Source: Amarobacillus sp046328225 (GTDB lineage Bacteria > Chloroflexota > Dehalococcoidia > Tepidiformales > Tepidiformaceae). Taken from it: DNA of 64,000 nt. The DNA lies in assembly GCA_046328225.1 (NCBI GenBank), contig JAXLWZ010000016.1, positions 23,249 to 87,248 of the forward strand. Direction: 5' to 3'. This document shows, in pieces, positions 39,775 through 46,535 of the stretch. Under the pieces are notes generated by a model. It was not told the DNA's origin and ran no database searches. It was given only the letters and a program-made list of their open reading frames with translations. The position numbers and the translations under genes were made by a program. Position 1 is the stretch's first letter. Every line of letters begins with the position of its first letter.

Positions 39775-40298
39775 ATCGTCAGGCCGCCGAGGCCCTGCAC
39801 GCCGCGCACGTACTCGATTTCGCCGACGTGGCGATACCCGTGGCTGAGGCAGATGCCATAAAGGCCATCCCACAGCGACATCTCGCCGAGCGGCTTGATG
39901 GTCACGCGGCGCGAATCGAACTCCTCGGGTGACATGCCCGCGAGGTAGGCATCGGTCGCCTCCCACACCTTCCCCTGGTACTCGAGCCAGCGTGCGACGT
40001 CGTGGACCTGGACGGCGTTCGCCTCGTCGGTGGTCATGCCCGTGCCCTGGCTGTTGCGGGGCAGGCCGAAGGCTTCGTCATAGCCACCTTCGAGCCAGAC
40101 GGTCGGCTTTCGCTGGACCACGAACTGGACGATGTTGTCCTCGGTGCGGACGTAGTGCCAGAGGCTGAAGAAGCCGCTGACGCCGCCCTCTTGCGGCCGG
40201 AAGTTGAACTGCTCCGCGGTCATCCCTTCGACGGCTTTGTCGAGAAGGGCGTGCATCGAACGGAGGCTCTTGCGCAGCAGGTCCTGCTGGGTGGTCAT
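39771..40298 (-). CDS. DinB-family protein
   Basis: 175 residues, four-helix bundle. His ligands fit the DinB/YfiT metal site: SLWHYVRTEDNIVQFVV in the first half and LSHGYRHVGEIEYVRG near the C-terminus. These proteins include thiol S-transferases and many of unknown role. GGAG lies 5 nt upstream of the ATG. It is not linked to an operon. Confidence 0.85.
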   Translation of the reverse strand: MTTQQDLLRKSLRSMHALLDKAVEGMTAEQFNFRPQEGGVSGFFSLWHYVRTEDNIVQFVVQRKPTVWLEGGYDEAFGLPRNSQGTGMTTDEANAVQVHDVARWLEYQGKVWEATDAYLAGMSPEEFDSRRVTIKPLGEMSLWDGLYGICLSHGYRHVGEIEYVRGVQGLGGLTI

Positions 40299-40360
40299 GG
40301 CGGCTCCAGGCGGGGAAGTGCGCGCATTCTGTCGCGGGCGGGCGACGGTGTCACGCGAGA

Positions 40361-40390
40361 AGCTATTGGCTCTTAGCTGTTAGCTATTGG
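40361..40390 (-). repeat. Left arm of facing heptad arrays (four degenerate units)
   Basis: Read on the minus strand, the sequence is degenerate 7-bp units of the form A[C/T/G]AGC[C/T][G/A]: ATAGCTA, ACAGCTA, AGAGCCA and a partial ATAGCT. It faces the perfect array at 40412-40467 in opposite orientation across a 21-nt gap, so the two could pair as an imperfect cruciform or hairpin. Confidence 0.7.
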
Positions 40391-40411
40391 TGTGCCCGGC
40401 GCGAACCTCCC

Positions 40412-40467
40412 ACAGCCGACAGCCGACAGCCAACAGCCGACAGCCGACAGCCGATAGCCGACAGCCG
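40412..40467 (+). repeat. Right arm: eight tandem ACAGCCG heptads
   Basis: Exactly eight contiguous 7-bp units. Six are ACAGCCG, unit 3 is ACAGCCA and unit 7 is ATAGCCG. It lies in the divergent 265-nt spacer between the DinB and CAP-domain genes. There is no unique spacer between units, so this is not CRISPR. Confidence 0.9.
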
Positions 40468-40563
40468 TCGCGGCCGGGACCTTAGGGAATCCCGTGATCC
40501 CTCGGGCATGGACCCGGCGGTTTCCTGATGTCGCGATGCGGGCGGGCGTCCGAAAGCTATGGC

Positions 40564-41283
40564 ATGCGCCGCTTTCGCCCCTTCCTGCTGCTCCTCGCTT
40601 CGGCCGCGGGATGCTCGATTGGCGGGCTGGCGCTGCACCTGGGCGACACGCTGGGCGGGGCACCCGGACCGGGGGCATTCGAAGGCCCGGCCCAGGCCGA
40701 AGCCGCTGCCCCGGCGGCCGCGACACCGTCGCCCGAAGCCACGCCCACGCTCGAGGCGGGCATCATCGCGAACCAGGCCTCCGCCGTCGCGACGCCGACG
40801 CCGACGTCCGCGGCTGCTCCGTCGGTCACCGTGGAAGCGCCCGTGGCGGGGGTCTCCTCGCGCCTGAGCCTGCCCGCCGGAACATCCGAGGATGTCGAAA
40901 AAGCCGGCGGGCTGCTCGACCTGATGAACCAGCAGCGGCTCAAGGAAGGGCTGCCCGCGCTGCGTGCCAACCCCGCGCTGGAGCGTGTCGCGCTCGCGCG
41001 GGCGAACAACCTCGTGGCGAACGGCTACTTCGACCACTACAGCCCGGACGGCGAAAGCGCCTTCAGTGAGCTGGCGGCGCGGTCCATCGCCTACCGGCTG
41101 GCGGGCGAGAACCTGGCGCGGAACAACTACCCGGAGGCGCGCACCGTGCAGGCCGCGTTCGATGGCCTGATGGCGAGCCAGGGACACCGCGCCAACATCC
41201 TCGAGCCGCGCTTCACGCAGGCGGGGGTGGCAGCCGTGCGCAGCGGCAAGATGTGGGTGTACGTCACCGTCTTCATGGACTAA
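40564..41283 (+). CDS. Secreted CAP/SCP-domain protein
   Basis: 239 residues. The N-terminal signal (RRFRPFLLLLASAAGCSIGG) has a lipobox-like SAAGC. An Ala/Pro/Thr linker of about 90 residues (TPTPTSAAAPSVT) precedes a CAP domain: LLDLMNQQRLKEGLPALRANPALERVALARANNLVANGYFDHYSPDG, AGENLARNNYPEARTVQAAFDGLMAS, HRANILEPRFTQAGVA. The cavity His and Glu residues (HYSP, GENL, HRANIL) are present. The role of bacterial SCP proteins is unsettled. ATG 40564 is chosen because the signal peptide begins there. Confidence 0.9.
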   Translation: MRRFRPFLLLLASAAGCSIGGLALHLGDTLGGAPGPGAFEGPAQAEAAAPAAATPSPEATPTLEAGIIANQASAVATPTPTSAAAPSVTVEAPVAGVSSRLSLPAGTSEDVEKAGGLLDLMNQQRLKEGLPALRANPALERVALARANNLVANGYFDHYSPDGESAFSELAARSIAYRLAGENLARNNYPEARTVQAAFDGLMASQGHRANILEPRFTQAGVAAVRSGKMWVYVTVFMD

Positions 41284-41362
41284 GTCACTCCTAAGCTGCC
41301 GGGCCGAATACCCTGATCGAAGCGGCGAAACCGGAGCTTCCTCTATGGTTTTGATAGACCAC

Positions 41363-41393
41363 TTGCGGGGCTAACCCTTACGTAAGGTATTAT
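41363..41393 (+). promoter_or_regulatory. Candidate promoter of the 41442 gene
   Basis: TATTAT (41388-41393) matches the -10 consensus at 5 of 6 positions. TTGCGG (41363-41368) is a partial -35 with a long 19-nt spacer that contains the palindrome at 41376-41387. The start codon is about 48 nt downstream. Confidence 0.45.
41376..41387. promoter_or_regulatory. 12-bp palindrome CCTTACGTAAGG (operator candidate)
   Basis: A perfect palindrome that ends directly against the -10 box TATTAT (41388-41393). The placement between -35 and -10 regions is typical of a repressor site. Confidence 0.55.
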
Positions 41394-41441
41394 CCGGTAG
41401 GCGCTCGGCCGTGACGGGCGACCCACTTGGAGAGATGCCCT

Positions 41442-41861
41442 TTGCGCGCAGACACGAGTGACGTCGCCTTCCGCCTCCTGATGGCCCTCGGTGACCTCTG
41501 GGATGGGTTGCAGCGGGCGAGCATCAACCCGGGTGCCCGCGGCCTGCATCTCACGAAGGAATATCTCGGGGGCTACACGCGCTACAGCGCCGGCCCGGCC
41601 GCCCACGCGCGCATGGTCGTGGAATGGAACGAGGCAACCCGCCACCTCCGTGTCATCCGTTGCGAGGCCTGGTCCGGGTTCGATTCCGTCGTCTGCGCGA
41701 CCGTCTCTCACGTGCGGGACGAAGCGCGCGCGAAGGGCCTCAGCGGCATCGTCGAAGCCCGCCTGAACGAAGCCTGCCAGGAGCCGGCGCCGTCGCGCCG
41801 CACCGTGGTCACCGTGGCCGCGTCGCTCGCCGCCGTCGCGCCCGTTCGCACGGGGCGCTAA
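41442..41861 (+). CDS. Protein of unknown function, 139 residues, TTG start
   Basis: It begins MRADTSDVAFRLLMALGDLWDG and contains ARMVVEWNEATRHLRVIRCEAWSGFDS and VVCATVSHVRDEARAKG. It is soluble, with no signal peptide, and I recognise no domain. TTG 41442 is preferred because GGAGAG lies 7 nt upstream; an earlier TTG at 41427 overlaps that ribosome site. The gene has an isolated promoter with a palindromic operator candidate, so it may be tightly regulated. Confidence 0.65.
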   Translation: MRADTSDVAFRLLMALGDLWDGLQRASINPGARGLHLTKEYLGGYTRYSAGPAAHARMVVEWNEATRHLRVIRCEAWSGFDSVVCATVSHVRDEARAKGLSGIVEARLNEACQEPAPSRRTVVTVAASLAAVAPVRTGR

Positions 41862-41870
41862 CCGAAGCGG

Positions 41871-42845
41871 CTAACGCCGCTCCGCCCACTGCTTCGCGTG
41901 ATACGTGATCACCATGTCGGCGCCCGCCCGCCGGATGGATGTCAGCGCCTCGTCGATGGCGCGGTCGCGGTCGATCCAGCCCCGTTCGGCAGCGGCCATG
42001 AGCATGCTGTACTCGCCGCTGACGTTGTAGGCCGCGACGGGCACATCGACCGCATCCCGCACGCGCCGAAGGACGTCCAGGTACGGCAGGGCCGGTTTCA
42101 CCATCACCATGTCCGCGCCTTCATCGAGGTCGGTGAGCACTTCATCAAGCGCCATGCGGCCATTCGCCGGGTCCATCTGGTAGCCGCGCCGGTCGCCGAA
42201 CGCGGGCGTGCTCTCGGCCGCCTCGCGGAAGGGGCCGTAGAACGCGCTCGCGAACTTGGCGGCGTAGCTGAGCACGGGCACGCGCACGAAGCCCGCGCCA
42301 TCGAGGCCCGCGCGGATGGCGCCGACGCGGCCGTCCATCATGTCGCTCGGGGCGATGATGTCGCAGCCGGCCGCGGCCAGGCTCACCGCCGTCTCCGTGA
42401 GCAGGGGCAACGTGGCGTCGTTGTCGACGGTGCCATCGGGGAGGAGGAGGCCGCAGTGGCCGTGGCTCGTGTATTCGCACAGGCAGACATCGGCGATGAC
42501 GACAATGTCCGGGTTCGCTTCCTTCAGGGTGCGGGCCGCCTGCTGCACGATGCCGTCGCTGTCCCAGGCGCCGCTGCCGCGTTCGTCCTTGGCGGGGGGG
42601 AGCCCGAAGAGCAGCACCGCCGGGATGCGCAACGCCGCCAGTTCGCGTGCTTCGGCGGCGAGCACGTCCAGCCCGAGCCGGTCCTGCCCGGGCATCGCCT
42701 CGATGGGAGCGCGGCCGCGCAGCCCGGCTTCGATGAAGAGCGGGTAGACGAGGTGCGCGGGCGTGAGCTCGGTTTCGCGCACGAGCCCGCGAATGGCCTC
42801 GCTCGAACGCAGCCGGCGGTGGCGCCGGAACGATGACATCTCCAT
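41871..42845 (-). CDS. hemB: Porphobilinogen synthase (delta-aminolevulinate dehydratase) HemB
   Basis: 324 residues. It condenses two 5-aminolevulinate molecules to porphobilinogen in heme and cobamide synthesis. The zinc cysteines are in DVCLCEYTSHGHCG. The two Schiff-base lysines are in LSYAAKFASAFYGP and MVMVKPALPYLD. Other markers are YPLFIEAG, MPGQDRLGLD and YNVSGEYSML. ATG 42845 is supported by TAGCAT 6 nt upstream. No other hem gene is in the window. It is divergent from the 42901 gene. Confidence 0.96.
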   Translation of the reverse strand: MEMSSFRRHRRLRSSEAIRGLVRETELTPAHLVYPLFIEAGLRGRAPIEAMPGQDRLGLDVLAAEARELAALRIPAVLLFGLPPAKDERGSGAWDSDGIVQQAARTLKEANPDIVVIADVCLCEYTSHGHCGLLLPDGTVDNDATLPLLTETAVSLAAAGCDIIAPSDMMDGRVGAIRAGLDGAGFVRVPVLSYAAKFASAFYGPFREAAESTPAFGDRRGYQMDPANGRMALDEVLTDLDEGADMVMVKPALPYLDVLRRVRDAVDVPVAAYNVSGEYSMLMAAAERGWIDRDRAIDEALTSIRRAGADMVITYHAKQWAERR

Positions 42846-42851
42846 GCGGCG

Positions 42852-42857
42852 ATGCTA
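42852..42857 (-). promoter_or_regulatory. -10 box (TAGCAT), leaderless-type, for hemB
   Basis: TAGCAT on the minus strand ends 6 nt before ATG 42845, with no ribosome site. It is paired with an oppositely oriented box for the 42901 gene in the same 55-nt spacer. Confidence 0.45.
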
Positions 42858-42887
42858 CCACGCGCTTTCGCGGGGGTGTCCGGCTGC

Positions 42888-42893
42888 TATCCT
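42888..42893 (+). promoter_or_regulatory. -10 box (TATCCT), leaderless-type, for the 42901 gene
   Basis: TATCCT ends 7 nt before ATG 42901. The hexamer also occurs upstream of the GntR-like gene at a similar distance. Confidence 0.45.
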
Positions 42894-42900
42894 GAGGCGA

Positions 42901-43596
42901 ATGGAACGGCGACTCCCGCCCCAGTACGCCGGCTGGCAGACGCACGAACCCGCGCTGCGCCGCATGACCACGCCCGAGCTCGTCATGGAGATCCAGGACG
43001 GCCCGCCCGACCGGCGGCTCGCCGCGCTCTCCGTGATCGACCTCGCGGACGTGGCGCAGGACACGCTCGAGGACTGGATTCGCACGCTGCCCGAGGCCGA
43101 GGCGAACGAGCTCGCCGGCGCCATCCCGGCATCGCGGCCGAACGCGACCTGCGCCGACGACCTCCGCTGGGTGGACCTCGCGCGCAAGGGGTACGACCGC
43201 CGCCGCCTGCCGACCTTCCTCGTTATGTTGTTTTCGTCGCTCGAGGCGATGGAGGCGCGAGAGTGCGCCGAAGCCCCCGGCGCGTGGGAAACGGTCGCCG
43301 ACTGGCTGGGTGATACCTACGACCGCGCCGGTCAGGCAGGTGACACCGACGCGACCGAGGACATCCTGCTGTTCGTGTTCGAGAACCACCTGCGCCAGGC
43401 CGCCGTCTTCGAGGCGTTCCTGGGGCTCATCGCGCGGCACGAGGAGCTGGCCGAACGTGTCAGCACCGACCCGGCGGTCTTCCTGGCCGACCTCCCCGAG
43501 GCGATGCAGCGGGGCGCGCTGGAAGAAGCCGCCCGCTCCGGCGGCCTCCCCCTGCTGCAATCGCTCGCGCGCCTCTACGGCGCCTTCGAAACCTGA
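42901..43596 (+). CDS. Helical protein of unknown function
   Basis: 231 residues, acidic, predicted all-helical and without signal peptide. Recognisable stretches are TPELVMEIQDGPPDRRLAALSVIDLADVAQ, WIRTLPEAEANELAGAIPAS and EDILLFVFENHLRQAAVFEAFLGL. The repeated helix pattern vaguely recalls HEAT-like repeats, but no family is certain. It shares a compact divergent promoter region with hemB and ends 10 nt from the converging serine hydrolase. Confidence 0.7.
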   Translation: MERRLPPQYAGWQTHEPALRRMTTPELVMEIQDGPPDRRLAALSVIDLADVAQDTLEDWIRTLPEAEANELAGAIPASRPNATCADDLRWVDLARKGYDRRRLPTFLVMLFSSLEAMEARECAEAPGAWETVADWLGDTYDRAGQAGDTDATEDILLFVFENHLRQAAVFEAFLGLIARHEELAERVSTDPAVFLADLPEAMQRGALEEAARSGGLPLLQSLARLYGAFET

Positions 43597-43606
43597 ACCG
43601 GGCGGC

Positions 43607-44818
43607 TCAGCTCACGATCGACGAGTAGATGATCTGCTTGAGCTGCCCGCGGAAGTTGAACGTGGCCGAAGGCATGAGCTGCGTCATGAACACGACCGAA
43701 AGGTCCTCCACCGGGTCGACCCAGAAGATGGTCGAGGCCGCGCCGCCCCAGTAGTAATCGCCCTCGCCGAGCGTGCCCGCGGTGACTTCGCTGAGTGTCA
43801 CGGCGAAGCCAAGGCCGAAGCCGACGCCTTCGTTCGCCGTCTCGGAGAACGCGCCGATCGCCATCTCGGTGAGGTCGCGGTTGCCGAGCAGGTGGTTCTT
43901 CGTCATGAGGCGAAGGGTCCGCGGCCCGAGGATGCGAGCGCCGTCGAGCTCGCCGCCGCAACGGAGCATTTCGCAGAAGCGCAGGTAGTCCGCCGTCGTG
44001 CTCGTGAGGCCGCCGCCGCCGGAGAGGAAGCTCGGCTTCGCCAGGTAGCTGCTCGTCTTCGGGTCGTCGATGAGCTTCATCGACTTGTCGGCCCCGCGCT
44101 GGTAGTTCGCGGCGAAGCGGTGCGCCTTCTCGGGGGCGACGAAGAACGAGGTGTCGTTCATACCCAGTGGCTGGAAGATGGTCTCGCGCAGGTACTCATC
44201 GAAGGGCTTCCCGGAGATGGCTTCGACCAGGTAGCCGCAGACGTCGGTCGAGTAGGAGTACATCCAGTGCTCGCCCGGCTGGTAGCGCAGGGGGACGTTC
44301 GCGAGCTTCTCGACGAACGTCTTGAGCGTTTCGCCCTCGCCGCGCGCGACGCCCTCGCGCCGGTAGGCCTTATCGACCGGGTGGTTGGTGGCGCCATAGG
44401 TGAGCCCGCCGCCGTGGCTGAGCACGTGGCGCATGGTCATCGGCGGGTTCGGTTCCTTCGTCTCCATGGTGTCGCCGTCGCCCGAGACCCAGACGCGCTG
44501 GTTGCGCCATTCGGGGATGAAGCGATGCACCGGGTCGTTGAGCTGGAAATGGCCCTGCTCGTACAGGGTCATCAGCGCGACCGAGGTGATGGGCTTGGAC
44601 ATCGAGTAGATGCGGAAGATGGTGTCGTCGGCCACGGGCTGCTCGCGTTCGCGGTCGGCGTTGCCGAACGAGCGGAAGTAGGCGGGCTGGCCGTGGCGCG
44701 AAACCGCGACCTGGCAGCCGGCGATCTTGCCGGACTGGATGTAGTTCCGCTCGAGGTGGGTGGTGATGCGCTCCAGGCGATCGGGATCGAAACCGGCTTT
44801 GGCGGGATCGACGTGCAT
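43607..44818 (-). CDS. Beta-lactamase-fold serine hydrolase (class C/EstB-like)
   Basis: 403 residues. The nucleophile motif SxxK is in RIYSMSKPITSVALM and the second motif YxN/S is in YSYSTDVCGYLVE. The later region has FLSGGGGLTSTTADYLRFCEML and YYWGGAASTIFWVDP, typical of family VIII esterases and DD-peptidase relatives. It has no signal peptide, so an intracellular esterase fits better than a beta-lactamase. ATG 44818 was chosen because AAGGGG lies about 6 nt upstream; a longer reading from 44842 lacks one. Confidence 0.88.
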   Translation of the reverse strand: MHVDPAKAGFDPDRLERITTHLERNYIQSGKIAGCQVAVSRHGQPAYFRSFGNADREREQPVADDTIFRIYSMSKPITSVALMTLYEQGHFQLNDPVHRFIPEWRNQRVWVSGDGDTMETKEPNPPMTMRHVLSHGGGLTYGATNHPVDKAYRREGVARGEGETLKTFVEKLANVPLRYQPGEHWMYSYSTDVCGYLVEAISGKPFDEYLRETIFQPLGMNDTSFFVAPEKAHRFAANYQRGADKSMKLIDDPKTSSYLAKPSFLSGGGGLTSTTADYLRFCEMLRCGGELDGARILGPRTLRLMTKNHLLGNRDLTEMAIGAFSETANEGVGFGLGFAVTLSEVTAGTLGEGDYYWGGAASTIFWVDPVEDLSVVFMTQLMPSATFNFRGQLKQIIYSSIVS

Positions 44819-44880
44819 GCGTTTCCCCTTCGGGTGTTGCACGCATTAGCGGGGGGACGAGCGGGGGCGTCAAGCGGCGA

Positions 44881-44893
44881 CCAACGTCGTTGG
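44881..44893. promoter_or_regulatory. Perfect inverted repeat CCAACG-T-CGTTGG
   Basis: A 13-bp inverted repeat in the 134-nt divergent spacer between the serine hydrolase and the DUF35/thiolase-like pair. It overlaps a TTGGACA that resembles a -35. It is a plausible operator for either or both transcripts. Confidence 0.4.
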
Positions 44894-44952
44894 ACAGGGA
44901 CCGTTTCATGCCGTAGACGGGAGGGAGCAAACAAGCCTGTTGGAGGTCGTCC

Positions 44953-45375
44953 ATGGCGCGCGTGCCCGTCGAAGAGGGGTACTTTCGCATCCCCGAGGAG
45001 GAGGGCGCGTCGCCCGTGCTTCTCGGTTCGTATAGCCCGGCGGCGAAGACGTACTTCTGGCCCCGCCGCAAGCGCTGCCCCATCTCGCTCGAACCCGTGC
45101 AGGACTGCGAACTCTCAACCGAGGGCGTGATCTATTCATGGACGTTCGTTTCGATGCCGACCATGGGGAGCATGAAGGCCGATGCCGGCGGTGGCTTCGG
45201 CGCGGCCCAGGTCGACCTGCCCGAGGGCGTGCGCATCCAGGCGCAGCTCGAAGGCAAGCAGGGTGACTGGGCGATCGGCCAGCGCGTGCGGCTGGTGACG
45301 CGCGTCGTGGGCACGGAAGCGAACGGCGACGAGCTCGTCACCATCGCCTTCCGCCTCATGGAAGGGGGCAAATGA
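44953..45375 (+). CDS. DUF35 OB-fold acyl-CoA-associated protein
   Basis: 140 residues. The N-terminal part holds a reduced rubredoxin-like element (RKRCPISLEPVQDC; only two Cys, where many relatives have four). An OB fold follows (GVIYSWTFVSMPTM, VDLPEGVRIQAQLEG, IGQRVRLVTRVV). DUF35 proteins form obligate complexes with thiolase-like enzymes or hydratases in acyl-CoA pathways. The stop overlaps the next start (ATGA, 45372-45375), supporting a complex with the thiolase-like product. TTGGAGG lies 7 nt upstream of the ATG. Confidence 0.85.
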   Translation: MARVPVEEGYFRIPEEEGASPVLLGSYSPAAKTYFWPRRKRCPISLEPVQDCELSTEGVIYSWTFVSMPTMGSMKADAGGGFGAAQVDLPEGVRIQAQLEGKQGDWAIGQRVRLVTRVVGTEANGDELVTIAFRLMEGGK

Positions 45376-46526
45376 TGGACCGCGACGTCTACGTCATCGG
45401 CGTGGGGATCCACCGCTTCGGCAAGCACGATGTCAGCCGCCGCGATATGGCCTACGTGTCCGGCATCGACGCGCTGGAGGACGCGGGCATCTCGTTCAAG
45501 CAGGTCGGGTCGCTCTACATGGGCTACATCGGCGGGAACATGCTCGACGGCGTCACCTACGCCAAGGACCTCGGACTCACGGGCATCCCCGTCGTGCACG
45601 TGGAGAACGCCTCGGCCACGGGGTCGGCGGCGTTCCGGCAGGCCGTGAACGACGTCAGTGGCGGCGTCTGCGACGTGTCGATGGCGCTCGGCTTCGATGG
45701 CCAGCTGCGGGGGCTGAGCACGCCGCCGCCGGTTGCGCCGCGGCCGACGATGGGTTCGAACCTGCTGCCCGCGGCCTTCTTCGCGTTCTGGGCCGTGCGC
45801 CGTATGCACGACAACGGCACGACGGTGGAAACGTTCGCGAAGATCGCGGCGAAGAACTGGAACCACGCGCGCCTCAACAAGTACGCCGAGCGCCAGGCGG
45901 CGAACGAGATCACGCCCGAGACGGTGCTCGCGGCGCCGATGGTGGCATATCCGCACACGGCGATGATGGCCTGCGGCGCGGGCGCCGGGGCCGCCTCCGC
46001 CATCGTCGCGACGCGCGAAATAGCGGCAAAGCTGAGCAACGGCCGGCCGCTCGTGAAGGTGGCGGCTTCGCAGATGCAGTCGGAGGTGTACCAGCCCGGC
46101 CACATCTTCCTGGGTGCCATCGTCGGACCTTCCGAATCGACGCGGATCACGGCGAACCTCGCGTATGCGGAGGCGGGCATCGAGCCGAAGGACCTGAGCC
46201 TGGTCCACGTGCACGACGCCTTCCCCATCGAGGAGCTGATGTACTACGAGCTGCTCGGCATCTGCCCCGACGGCGAAGGCGACCGCCTCGTGGCCGAGGG
46301 CGCGACCACCATCGGCGGACGCATCCCGTTCTCGACCGATGGCGGACTCATCGGGCGCGGGCACCCGGGCGGGCCCACGGGACTCGCGCAGATCTGGGAT
46401 ATCACGCAGCAGCTGCGCGGCGAATCGGGCCAGCGGCAGGTGGAGAACGCACGCATCGGCCTCGCGCACATGATGGGCGCCGGTTCGGTCTGCGTGGTGA
46501 ACATCCTCAAGCGCGAAGAGCGCTAA
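45372..46526 (+). CDS. Thiolase-superfamily protein lacking the nucleophilic cysteine
   Basis: 384 residues, SCP2/SCP-x-type thiolase fold. The site that normally reads NACASG is here NASATG, with Ser81 at the nucleophile position. Later elements are kept: VHVHDAF (His281), EELMYYELLGICPDGEG and GRGHPGGPTG (His331). Loss of the Cys argues against ordinary thiolysis. Cys-less thiolase-fold proteins paired with DUF35 include steroid side-chain retro-aldolases (Ltp2/ChsH2 type). A similar C-C lyase role is inferred from the pairing with the coupled DUF35 gene. Confidence 0.87.
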   Translation: MMDRDVYVIGVGIHRFGKHDVSRRDMAYVSGIDALEDAGISFKQVGSLYMGYIGGNMLDGVTYAKDLGLTGIPVVHVENASATGSAAFRQAVNDVSGGVCDVSMALGFDGQLRGLSTPPPVAPRPTMGSNLLPAAFFAFWAVRRMHDNGTTVETFAKIAAKNWNHARLNKYAERQAANEITPETVLAAPMVAYPHTAMMACGAGAGAASAIVATREIAAKLSNGRPLVKVAASQMQSEVYQPGHIFLGAIVGPSESTRITANLAYAEAGIEPKDLSLVHVHDAFPIEELMYYELLGICPDGEGDRLVAEGATTIGGRIPFSTDGGLIGRGHPGGPTGLAQIWDITQQLRGESGQRQVENARIGLAHMMGAGSVCVVNILKREER

Positions 46527-46535
46527 CGGCGCCGC

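Noticed and set aside
40361..40467. CRISPR array
   Set aside because: Units are 7 bp and directly contiguous with no spacers, and no cas genes are in the window.
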